DNA of 48,837 bases from Blautia caecimuris. Lineage in GTDB: Bacteria; Bacillota; Clostridia; Lachnospirales; Lachnospiraceae. Positions 1 to 6,956 of the stretch are shown here, piece after piece. The translations under genes were made by a program, and so were the position numbers. The stretch lies in NCBI RefSeq assembly GCF_024622975.1, contig NZ_JANJZT010000028.1, forward strand, positions 1-48,837. The letters are read 5' to 3'. A model generated the notes under the pieces. The model worked only from the letters and a program-made list of their open reading frames with translations. It was not told the DNA's origin and ran no database searches. Within the stretch, counting starts at the first letter, position 1; each line of letters opens with the position of its first letter.

Positions 1-83
1 TAAAATTTCAAAAATCGGCAGATTGACACTTTAGGAGATTCTATTCATTTTGAAATTACATTTTGCGGAAACTCAAGAAAAAC

Positions 84-125
84 ACTATATATAGTTTAGC
101 CTGAGCGAAAAATTACTATATATAG
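84..125. repeat. Two copies of ACTATATATAG upstream of the SOS promoter
   Basis: The 11-mer ACTATATATAG occurs at 84-94 and again at 115-125, starts 31 bp apart (about three helical turns). Each copy is nearly self-complementary. They lie 31-72 bp upstream of the -35 box of the polymerase operon. They could be a dimer-binding operator or a remnant of an upstream transcript end. No function can be assigned. Confidence 0.35.
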
Positions 126-155
126 AGGAAGCATGGATATGGAAAATATTATCTC

Positions 156-184
156 TTGATTTCAGAACGTATGTTCTATATAAT
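156..184 (+). promoter_or_regulatory. SOS promoter with LexA box
   Basis: A -35 TTGATT (156-161) and a -10 TATAAT (179-184) are separated by 17 bp. Between them lies the palindrome AGAACGTATGTTCT (164-177), which fits the Gram-positive LexA/DinR box (GAAC-N4-GTTC). A repressor bound here would block RNA polymerase, and RecA-driven LexA cleavage would release it. The first gene downstream is an error-prone polymerase with ribosome site AAAGGAGG at 192-199, so the regulation fits the gene. Confidence 0.85.
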
Positions 185-204
185 GAGGTGTAAAGGAGGG
201 GAAC

Positions 205-1473
205 GTGAGTTTGGAAAAAGTGATTTTTCATATAGATGTAAATTCTGCCTTTTTGTCCTGGGAAGCGGTATATCGGCTGCATCATTTGGGATGGAGAGGC
301 GATTTAAGAGAACAGGTGTCGGCGGTAGGTGGGGATATGGCGATGCGTCATGGAATCATTTTGGCAAAATCCATTCCAGCAAAGAAATATCGGATACAGA
401 CAGGTGAATCAATCTTGGAAGCAAAACAGAAATGTCCAAATCTTATCTTAGTGCCTCCGAATTATGGATTGTATGAGAGGTGTTCCAAAGCTTTTATGGG
501 AATTTTGCAAGAGTATTCTCCCGCAGTGGAACAATACTCGATAGATGAGGCGTTTGTAGATATGACTGGAACGGAATTGCTTTGGGGGACACCAGTGGAA
601 GCAGCGGAGAAGATGCGGAGACAGATTAAGGAACGGCTTGGATTTACAGTGAATATCGGTATTTCAGAGAATAAACTGTTAGCTAAGATGGCAAGTGATT
701 TTCAGAAGCCCGACAGAGTGCACACGCTATGGAAGTCTGAGTTACAGAAAAAGATGTGGCCATTGCCGGTAAGCGACTTGTTTTTTGTAGGACGGGTAAC
801 AACAAAGACACTTTTCAAGTTGGGAATTCGGACCATAGGAGATTTGGCAAAGAGTGATCCGAGTTACTTAAAACAACATTTGAAGAAACATGGGGAAGTT
901 GTCTGGGGGTTTGCAAATGGGATTGATGTGTCTGTAGTCCAGTCTGCCCCATCTGCCAATAAAGGATACGGCAATTCTACAACGATTCCTTTTGATGTGA
1001 CAGATGCATCTACAGCAAAATTGGTGCTGTTGGCTTTGGCAGAGACAGTAGGAAGCAGACTTCGTGGAGCAGGAGTCAGGGCAGAAGTGATTGCAGTAGG
1101 GATCAAGAATTGTGATCTCAGTTATGCCAGTCACCAGATGACGCTTCAGAATGCAACCAATATTACGAAAGAGATTCATCAGTGTGCCTGCCAGTTATTT
1201 GACCAGCTCTGGGATGGGACACCCATCCGGCATCTGGGAATCCATACCAGCCGCATCAAGGATCAGGTGAATATGAGGCAATTGGATCTATTTGATACGA
1301 ATGATTATGAGAAGCTGGAAAAAATGGATGAAACGATAGATCAGATCAGAAAACGGTATGGGAATGATTCGGTAATACGTGCAGCTTTTTTAGGTGGGTG
1401 TATTGATCACATGAGTGGTGGCATTTCACGGGAAAAACGTTCTGTGGACTATGAGAAATTAAAGACAGAATAG
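205..1473 (+). CDS. Y-family translesion DNA polymerase
   Basis: Error-prone polymerase of the DinB/UmuC family that copies past damaged bases. The 422-aa product starts at a GTG six bases after AAAGGAGG. The palm motif HIDVNSAFLSWE holds the first catalytic aspartate (D11). YSIDEAFVD gives the second acidic pair (about D114/E115). A QLDLF sequence near residue 359 matches the beta-clamp-binding motif of these enzymes. The DVNSAFLS signature is closer to the UmuC/UvrX-like group of Firmicutes and mobile elements than to chromosomal DinB. It is first in a LexA-controlled trio with an unknown gene and an SRAP protein. Such genes on conjugative elements probably help DNA survive transfer or raise mutation after entry. 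The family is certain; the subfamily is less so. Confidence 0.93.
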   Translation: MSLEKVIFHIDVNSAFLSWEAVYRLHHLGWRGDLREQVSAVGGDMAMRHGIILAKSIPAKKYRIQTGESILEAKQKCPNLILVPPNYGLYERCSKAFMGILQEYSPAVEQYSIDEAFVDMTGTELLWGTPVEAAEKMRRQIKERLGFTVNIGISENKLLAKMASDFQKPDRVHTLWKSELQKKMWPLPVSDLFFVGRVTTKTLFKLGIRTIGDLAKSDPSYLKQHLKKHGEVVWGFANGIDVSVVQSAPSANKGYGNSTTIPFDVTDASTAKLVLLALAETVGSRLRGAGVRAEVIAVGIKNCDLSYASHQMTLQNATNITKEIHQCACQLFDQLWDGTPIRHLGIHTSRIKDQVNMRQLDLFDTNDYEKLEKMDETIDQIRKRYGNDSVIRAAFLGGCIDHMSGGISREKRSVDYEKLKTE

Positions 1474-1492
1474 CGGGAAGGGGGAAGAAACG

Positions 1493-1801
1493 GTGGCATT
1501 TGGAATCGGAATAAATACAGAGCATACAGAGCAGGAGCCTTTATCCGGAACCTATCATGAGGTGGCAGTCCAGTGCTGGTTCACAGCTACCGGAAAATCT
1601 TTGCCATTGATGTTGAAGGTAAAAGGGGAGGATGAAGAGATTATCCAGATCAATCATATCCAGGTTCTGGCTGTAGAAAAACAGTGGTATGCGGGGATTG
1701 TGAACTGGAAGTATAGATGTCAGGCGGTACTTTTGGGAAAACAAATCAATTTTGTGCTTCTATTTTGTCCGGAGGATTGTGCATGGAAACTGGTTGTATA
1801 A
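1493..1801 (+). CDS. Hypothetical protein of the SOS trio
   Basis: A 102-aa protein with no family I recognise. It begins at a GTG preceded by a GGGAAGGGGGAAG purine tract, 19 nt after the polymerase stop, and ends 43 nt before the SRAP start, so it is co-transcribed from the SOS promoter. The sequence is soluble, with a mostly beta-like alternation of hydrophobic and polar residues and four cysteines, three of them in the C-terminal half. In Bacillus a small YolD-type protein often accompanies a UvrX-type polymerase. This protein occupies that position, but I do not see enough similarity to assign it to YolD. A role as polymerase accessory is inferred from context only. Confidence 0.6.
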   Translation: MAFGIGINTEHTEQEPLSGTYHEVAVQCWFTATGKSLPLMLKVKGEDEEIIQINHIQVLAVEKQWYAGIVNWKYRCQAVLLGKQINFVLLFCPEDCAWKLVV

Positions 1802-1844
1802 GATACCCAGGATGAAGTAAAATATGAATGAAGGAGGACAGAAA

Positions 1845-2432
1845 ATGTGCGGAAGATATTATGTGGATGATGAAACTTCACAGGAGATTGGGAAGATTGT
1901 AAAGAAACTGGACCAGCGTTTAAAGATAGAGCATGGGCAGGACATCCATCCGTCTGAATCTGCAGTTGTACTTACAAAGGAGTGTAGGGAAGTGGCTGCA
2001 AGGCAGATGCAGTGGGGCTTTCCGGGGTTCCAGGGAAAGGGATTGCTTATCAATGCAAGGGTAGAGGCTATACTGGACAAGAAGACCTTTCGGGACAGTG
2101 TGCTGCATCGAAGATGTGTGATTCCTGCCCATCACTTTTACGAATGGAGTAAAAACAAAGAAAAATATACTTTTCAAAGTCCAAAGCAGGATGCCACATT
2201 ATTTATGGCAGGGTGTTATCAAATCTATAATGGTCAAAATCGTTTTGTAATTCTGACTACGCAGGCAAATGCTTCCGTAGCACCGGTGCATGAACGGATG
2301 CCATTGCTTTTGGAACGACAAGAACTGGAAGATTGGATTATGGAGGATGCAGCGGTAGAATTTATTCTTGCTAAGAAGCCCATACTGTTGAATCGGACAG
2401 CAGAATATGAACAACTGAAATTGTTTTCATAA
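1845..2432 (+). CDS. SRAP/HMCES-family abasic-site protein
   Basis: This SOS-response-associated peptidase family protein (YedK/HMCES-like) crosslinks to abasic sites in single-stranded DNA through its N-terminal cysteine and shields them. The ATG at 1845 gives MCGRYYV, which places the catalytic Cys at position 2 after Met removal. The earlier in-frame ATG at 1824 would bury that cysteine and lies upstream of the ribosome site AAGGAGGA (1831-1838), so 1845 is the true start. Other family marks are NARVEAI, HHFYEWSK (active-site Glu) and APVHERMP (active-site His). The 195-aa length is slightly short for the family but complete. It is the third gene of the LexA-controlled operon; its partner polymerase can also act on lesions in single-stranded transfer DNA. 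Confidence 0.93.
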   Translation: MCGRYYVDDETSQEIGKIVKKLDQRLKIEHGQDIHPSESAVVLTKECREVAARQMQWGFPGFQGKGLLINARVEAILDKKTFRDSVLHRRCVIPAHHFYEWSKNKEKYTFQSPKQDATLFMAGCYQIYNGQNRFVILTTQANASVAPVHERMPLLLERQELEDWIMEDAAVEFILAKKPILLNRTAEYEQLKLFS

Positions 2433-2454
2433 AAAGAGCCGCATAGTGCGGCTC
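2431..2454 (-). terminator. Rho-independent terminator of the leftward maintenance operon
   Basis: An 8-bp perfect stem (GAGCCGCA, 2436-2443, with TGCGGCTC, 2447-2454) and 3-nt loop. Read on the minus strand it is followed by a run of five T (2435-2431), so it ends the leftward operon whose last stop is at 2505. On the plus strand the same stem directly follows the SRAP stop but lacks a T-run. Confidence 0.8.
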
Positions 2455-2504
2455 AGATAATTCTGTAACATTTCATTTTTTGTGATTGTGAACATAGAAA
2501 AGAG

Positions 2505-3602
2505 TTATATATGATAATCAACACAGGCTAATACGGTATCTTCTGATAAACCATCAATATATCCGTCAATTTCTTCAGACCAATCAGAACTTTCTTTCCC
2601 AATCACAATATCATCACGGGATCTCCACATGGATTCATCAATGATGTCATGAAGTGGGAGTGGATATTTCACTTTTGGGGAAATGGTATTCTTTTTCAGA
2701 TAGGAAGAAAGAGACTGCCCTTTTTGATAGACATACTCACCATATATGGAAATACCAATATCGTTCATTTTTCCGTAGAAATCTTTTTCACAGATTCCTG
2801 TTTCAAAGATATGTTTTAGTTTTTGATAGTGTTCTTTTGCCGTATGTATTTCCCAGTCGTGCATACATTGCCAAGCAATGTCTTTTTTTCGTGCCGCTGA
2901 AACCCACATATAACCATCTGGTGCCGGGCATGTCTTATCTGCTATAGCCCAGCTTGGTTCACCAAGAACATAATCTTTACAGGTGGTTTTCACTAAAAGC
3001 ATATCTGCCCATCGGCCTCCGATTGAGTACCAGTCCCACATAGCATTTGGATTGCAAAAATAGCCATATTTTTGTACTTCTTCATTAAATGGAATCCATC
3101 CATCATCGGCAAATGATTGGAAATCTGGATACAGTTTTTTGTTAGGATAACAGAGCATTGCCCGCATCCTTTTTGCACGCTTGGTACGTTTCATGTGATG
3201 CAATGGTCCTGCATCACGTTGAAAAACTTTTCCTTGATGCAGGATATATTTTTTAAAGAAAGAGGGATGATTTTCCGTTACCAAAGTACCATTTGGTAAT
3301 CGGATGCAATCTGTCGTCCCCTTTTCATAATCATACTCCAGCTCTTGTGTATGGTCGATAAATTCCAGATAGCGTTGATCCGTTGTAGTTTCGCTGTATG
3401 GTTCCATAATGTCATTGATGCATGATGTGACCTCTCTGGAAAAAGTGGTTTTTAAGCTGCGTAATTTCCCTAACATAAGTTCACGCAAAATATGGTTTTG
3501 CACTTCCTTCTCTTTTTCTATTTGCTCTTCAATCTCTTTATTTGTATTCTCGTCTTCGATAATCTCTGGGATTTCCAGTGTTACTAATGATAAAAAATGC
3601 AT
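2505..3602 (-). CDS. Hypothetical protein, last gene of the maintenance operon
   Basis: An unrecognised 365-aa soluble protein. I use the ATG at 3602 (MHFLSLVTLEIPEI) because AAAGGA precedes it by 8 nt and because a terminator-like hairpin (3621-3650) lies just upstream. A longer frame from 3683 (28 more codons) would read through that hairpin and has no ribosome site. Residues about 12-35 are very rich in Glu/Lys and probably helical. The middle contains WDWYSIGGRWADM, a tryptophan/glycine motif I associate with uncharacterised mobile-element and phage proteins. There is no signal peptide or membrane segment. Function unknown. Confidence 0.75.
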   Translation of the reverse strand: MHFLSLVTLEIPEIIEDENTNKEIEEQIEKEKEVQNHILRELMLGKLRSLKTTFSREVTSCINDIMEPYSETTTDQRYLEFIDHTQELEYDYEKGTTDCIRLPNGTLVTENHPSFFKKYILHQGKVFQRDAGPLHHMKRTKRAKRMRAMLCYPNKKLYPDFQSFADDGWIPFNEEVQKYGYFCNPNAMWDWYSIGGRWADMLLVKTTCKDYVLGEPSWAIADKTCPAPDGYMWVSAARKKDIAWQCMHDWEIHTAKEHYQKLKHIFETGICEKDFYGKMNDIGISIYGEYVYQKGQSLSSYLKKNTISPKVKYPLPLHDIIDESMWRSRDDIVIGKESSDWSEEIDGYIDGLSEDTVLACVDYHI

Positions 3603-3620
3603 AAAATCGTCCTTTCTATC

Positions 3621-3650
3621 AAAAAAGGGAAACCCATAAAAGTTTCCCTT
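3621..3650 (-). terminator. Internal terminator or attenuator
   Basis: A 9-bp perfect stem (3625-3633 with 3642-3650), 8-nt loop, followed on the minus strand by six T (3626-3621). It sits between the 188-aa gene and the start at 3602, so expression of the last gene needs read-through or a nearby promoter. Confidence 0.7.
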
Positions 3651-3672
3651 CTTGACATAAAAATTTTTGAAT

Positions 3673-4239
3673 TTAGAATCCATTGTTTATTTGTTCTGTT
3701 GCTGCAGGCATAGGAGGACTGGATTTTACATAGATTAATAGTTTCCCATGCAGATCCAAATCCTGTTTACTCCATTGCCCATTCTCATAAACCTTTTGGG
3801 TAATTGTATTGGAGATAATTGGCGTATCCTCTATACGTTCCATATCAACGACAAGGCAATCCTGAAGGGCAATATATGGATATAGAGCATCTTCAATATA
3901 TGTCCTTAATTTTAATGCCTGCCTGTGCAGTAGTTCCACATCATACAGTTTTGATAAGGTATAGCTCATTTCTTTGAGCATCCCGGATGTTGTAATGGCC
4001 TGTTGGATAACAGAAATCTGCTCTTCCAGAGATACATCTGGATTTATCATAAGCTTTGATAATGTAATTTCTTTTACAAAAGCTGTCGCTGTATCACCAA
4101 TTTGCTTTTTTAGGGTTTCATAAGGAACCCGATACTGTGTTTGTAAAATTTCAAGTGGAACGTATTCCCGGTTTTTCTTCAAAGTTGAAAGTAATTCACA
4201 AAGCCTGCTTCCCAATTCATATATGTTATTCAAGCACAC
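3673..4239 (-). CDS. Hypothetical protein, 188 aa
   Basis: Unrecognised. It starts at a GTG overlapping the end of the upstream gene by 10 nt, so the two are translationally coupled. The sequence is largely helical with several leucine/isoleucine heptad-like stretches. It has no signal peptide or transmembrane segment, and the tail is a loose proline-containing stretch (SSPPMPAATEQINNGF). It lies in the block of small unknown genes after the methyltransferase and before the internal terminator at 3621-3650. No catalytic motif is evident. Confidence 0.65.
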   Translation of the reverse strand: MCLNNIYELGSRLCELLSTLKKNREYVPLEILQTQYRVPYETLKKQIGDTATAFVKEITLSKLMINPDVSLEEQISVIQQAITTSGMLKEMSYTLSKLYDVELLHRQALKLRTYIEDALYPYIALQDCLVVDMERIEDTPIISNTITQKVYENGQWSKQDLDLHGKLLIYVKSSPPMPAATEQINNGF

Positions 4240-4472
4240 ATCACTTCCGATACGGTCTCTGGTGTATGAACCAAATGGTAAATGGTATTTTCTGTTTCGA
4301 AAACGATACTGTCATTTGATACTTCCAAAATCGTTAGGATAGGAGATGTCAGAATAGAGAAACCATTGACTCCGGAAATAATAGCACGTTCCCCAACCCG
4401 TAGCGGAGAATGAAACCATCCTGAGAGTGTCGTTATTTGTTTATCTTTCACATGGTGCTTTCGATTTGTCAT
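4230..4472 (-). CDS. Hypothetical small protein, 80 aa
   Basis: Unrecognised. I place the start at the ATG at 4472 because AAAGGAG lies about 10 nt upstream. The in-frame GTG at 4481 is only 2 nt from the same ribosome site. The protein is beta-rich (WFHSPLRVGERAIISGV, then SILTSPILTILEV), with a glycine turn that recalls a small barrel. Its stop overlaps the next gene by 10 nt and it begins 55 nt after the methyltransferase stop, so it belongs to the same operon. Function unknown. Confidence 0.65.
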   Translation of the reverse strand: MTNRKHHVKDKQITTLSGWFHSPLRVGERAIISGVNGFSILTSPILTILEVSNDSIVFETENTIYHLVHTPETVSEVMCA

Positions 4473-4527
4473 AGTGTTCACACTCCTTTTGTAGCGCCAT
4501 AGAGAATCTGTTTTTCATGGCTCGTTT

Positions 4528-5583
4528 TTATGTAACAGGGTAACTCAAACGAAAATATCCTTTCGATACAGGTATATATTCGTCTGGGTGTTCATATAAG
4601 GTGGCACGGATACGTTCCTGATAATGCGGATTCTTTTTCGCTTTTGGGTGTTCCTTTAATAAATCGTACAGGTCTTTTAAAGCTCCTCTTCCTCCAATAC
4701 TCTCCATTGTCATCCGGATTAGATGATGCCAAGTCAGTGCAAGAATATCTGTATTTTGTACAGAAAACACACCTTCTTGCCGGATGCTGAAGGGGATAAT
4801 GAAAGAATCCGTTTTTTTCAGCAACAGAGCATATTCTGTCACAATGGGAATGAAAGGCTTTTTGTACGTCCGATTGTCAGAAACACAATTAAACTGGCCC
4901 TTTACCAGAAAGGATTCAAAATCACCCATCCGCATTAAATCATGCTGCATACTATAGAACTTACCATGTAGCCGCATATCGCCTACCAGTATGGCAAGCC
5001 TGCCACCTTTCCGAAGTGCCAGGAAAAATTTCCGGATACAGTGATTTAGTTTTTCAAGAAAATCCGAATAGTTTTCACAGCGGGATAGGTCGTCCGGGTG
5101 AGGGTTTCCCCAGATATTTCCGGAATACTGGATCATATTATAGTAAGGTGGATGGAAAAAGATGAGATCAGCGGAATCCTCCACTTCATCTTTTAGAGCA
5201 TTCCAGTTACCTTTTCCATAAGCAGGTGCCGGATTTAGATCATAGAGCAGGGAGCGTACCTGATAACGGTCAGCAGCTGCCTTTGAAGTCCCAGAGCCAC
5301 TCATAGGATCTAAGAGAGTAAAGGTGCTGGTATCTTTTCCGTAATACCGCTTATCGTCCAGGCAATAGCGTAGAAGTGCTGCAACCACTTCGGGAGAGCA
5401 GTTACCACGCCACTGGCTGTTACCGCCTTCTCCCCGTTCTGGGTATGCCATGAAAGAAGTCAGTTCCTTTCCTACACGTTTTCGCAATCCTTCCGTTCCA
5501 AGCATGTCAGCGACAGTACGCCATTGGGGACCAAATTCAGCTTCTAATAATTGTGCTGCCCGATGCAGCAGTAAGTCATTCAT
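4528..5583 (-). CDS. DNA methyltransferase (amino-methyltransferase fold)
   Basis: A 351-aa SAM-dependent DNA methyltransferase. Motif I is LLDPMSGSGTSKAAA (about residues 91-105), the SAM-binding loop. The catalytic motif IV reads FFHPPYY, the (D/N/S)PPY motif of N6-adenine/N4-cytosine methylases with His in the first position. GGRLAILVGDMR follows as a further Rossmann strand. No restriction partner is adjacent, so it is probably an orphan enzyme that protects the element from host restriction or marks its DNA. It starts one base after the stop of the SpoVT-like gene and has AAAGGAC upstream. The His in motif IV is unusual and deserves an activity check. Target sequence cannot be predicted. 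Confidence 0.85.
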   Translation of the reverse strand: MNDLLLHRAAQLLEAEFGPQWRTVADMLGTEGLRKRVGKELTSFMAYPERGEGGNSQWRGNCSPEVVAALLRYCLDDKRYYGKDTSTFTLLDPMSGSGTSKAAADRYQVRSLLYDLNPAPAYGKGNWNALKDEVEDSADLIFFHPPYYNMIQYSGNIWGNPHPDDLSRCENYSDFLEKLNHCIRKFFLALRKGGRLAILVGDMRLHGKFYSMQHDLMRMGDFESFLVKGQFNCVSDNRTYKKPFIPIVTEYALLLKKTDSFIIPFSIRQEGVFSVQNTDILALTWHHLIRMTMESIGGRGALKDLYDLLKEHPKAKKNPHYQERIRATLYEHPDEYIPVSKGYFRLSYPVT

Positions 5584-5584
5584 T

Positions 5585-6133
5585 TTATATCACCGTCCTT
5601 TCATAATTTTGTTGGAGATAGCGGGAAATCGCCGCCGCAGTCATTTTGGCACAGCCTAAATCCATTTCGCTGAAAGATTGTTGATTTTTTGTACACAGTA
5701 AAAGTCCCAACGTTTCACCAAATTCGTCTTTTTTAGAAATAGGGAAAAAGGCTGATATGGGATATTTTCCTGTCATAGTAGGGTATATGCATTCCTTATC
5801 AGAGAATAATTTCATCTTTCCCTGTTGCAGAAGCCTTTGAATACTTTCTGTTACAGGCATATTAAGTGCTGTATGATAATTCTTGGAAGCAATGATTTTG
5901 GAATGATTACATAACAGGATCCGGCAAGGGACATTACTATGTAAAATATCCAGAAAACTGTCTAACCGGATATCCATAGGGATATGGGAGTCGCATTTAC
6001 GAAGACAGATGTTGTGTGTGTCAGCTTCCAACATCAATACATCGCCTGTATGAAGCTGTAGGGCTTTTCTTACTTTGGCAGGAATAATGATCCGCCCTTG
6101 TTGGTCAATATTTAGTGTTGTAGCATAATCCAT
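5585..6133 (-). CDS. SpoVT/AbrB-family transcriptional regulator
   Basis: A 182-aa regulator with the two-domain plan of SpoVT. Residues 1-50 are an AbrB-type swapped-hairpin DNA-binding domain (TTLNIDQQGRIIIPAKVRKAL, about residues 5-25). Residues about 60-182 form a GAF-like sensor domain ending in a helix. SpoVT itself is a late sporulation regulator of about 178 aa; copies on mobile elements probably read host growth state. It leads the methyltransferase sub-operon (1-nt gap) and is separated from the genes upstream by the terminator at 6151-6184, so it may have its own promoter or depend on read-through. Family assignment is firm; target genes are unknown. Confidence 0.88.
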   Translation of the reverse strand: MDYATTLNIDQQGRIIIPAKVRKALQLHTGDVLMLEADTHNICLRKCDSHIPMDIRLDSFLDILHSNVPCRILLCNHSKIIASKNYHTALNMPVTESIQRLLQQGKMKLFSDKECIYPTMTGKYPISAFFPISKKDEFGETLGLLLCTKNQQSFSEMDLGCAKMTAAAISRYLQQNYERTVI

Positions 6134-6150
6134 AGAGATCTCCTTTCCTT

Positions 6151-6184
6151 TATAAAAAGAAGCAGTCTTTTCGGCTGCTTCTTT
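6151..6184 (-). terminator. Rho-independent terminator within the maintenance operon
   Basis: A 10-bp stem (AAAGAAGCAG 6156-6165 with CTGCTTCTTT 6175-6184). On the minus strand it runs into further T residues. It separates the 247-aa gene (stop at 6196) from the SpoVT-like gene (start at 6133). Confidence 0.75.
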
Positions 6185-6195
6185 GTTGAAATTCT

Positions 6196-6939
6196 TTAAG
6201 CGACATACATACCATTCAGATATTGCTCTTGTGGCTGTCCCTGCATATAGGAAGTCATTTCATCTGGCTGTGGCTGTATATTTTGCGTCATTCGTGCTTC
6301 CTGTTGCTTTTTTAATTGTTGTTTGCCGTTTTGAATCAGGAAGGATGCAACATAGTTTTCCCAATTTACGATATAGGAATCAGCACGTTTTAACAGCATA
6401 TAAAAATCCATATCTGTCAATTGGATAAAAGCACTTTTTTCAGAGATAAAACTTTGAGCCTGCATATAAGTGCCGCCGTTATGATTCTTTTTCTTGATAC
6501 CTTTTCCGTTATTAATTTGAATTCTCCATGGGCTGGTCAGTATTTCCTGCTGGTTGTTATATACGTGGCGGGAAATAAAAAACTGTTGTGCAGTAGAATA
6601 GCCATTGCCATCCGGTACACCAAATATTTTGCTTTGCGACCATTCAAATTCAGGAAAGCCAGCGGTAACTCTGGACAGCAGAAATTGAATTTGTTCGGGT
6701 GCCAGATGAAAACGGGTGATAATATTTTTATTACCGGTACCACTAGAGTAATCCTGTATGGAGATTCCAATAAGGGAGTGAACTTTATGACCATTTTCTT
6801 CAAATTCTCCTTTTGCATGAAGCTGTGCATAGCTGTTATAACTTGTGTAGCGGAGGCGGTCATACAGTGCAATTAATTTTTTACTGGTCTGTACTTTGCA
6901 TATCTGATCTGTAATTGAGTTTTGATAATTTTCACTCAT
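6196..6939 (-). CDS. Hypothetical protein, 247 aa
   Basis: Unrecognised protein immediately downstream of the VWA gene (17-nt gap), with a GAAGGA ribosome site. It appears soluble. The first 150 residues mix helices and strands, and the last 45 are low complexity and rich in Gln/Met/Pro. The gene belongs to the MoxR-XRE-VWA transcript, which ends at the terminator 6151-6184, so it may work with that AAA+/VWA pair as a substrate or adaptor. That link is inferred from position only. Confidence 0.7.
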   Translation of the reverse strand: MSENYQNSITDQICKVQTSKKLIALYDRLRYTSYNSYAQLHAKGEFEENGHKVHSLIGISIQDYSSGTGNKNIITRFHLAPEQIQFLLSRVTAGFPEFEWSQSKIFGVPDGNGYSTAQQFFISRHVYNNQQEILTSPWRIQINNGKGIKKKNHNGGTYMQAQSFISEKSAFIQLTDMDFYMLLKRADSYIVNWENYVASFLIQNGKQQLKKQQEARMTQNIQPQPDEMTSYMQGQPQEQYLNGMYVA

Positions 6940-6956
6940 GTATGTTTTCCTTCTTT

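Noticed and set aside
1493..1801. YolD-family assignment for the 102-aa SOS protein
   Set aside because: Position fits, but the sequence does not show the family pattern.
3603..3683. 28-codon extension of the 365-aa gene
   Set aside because: It lacks a ribosome site and would translate through the terminator hairpin at 3621-3650.
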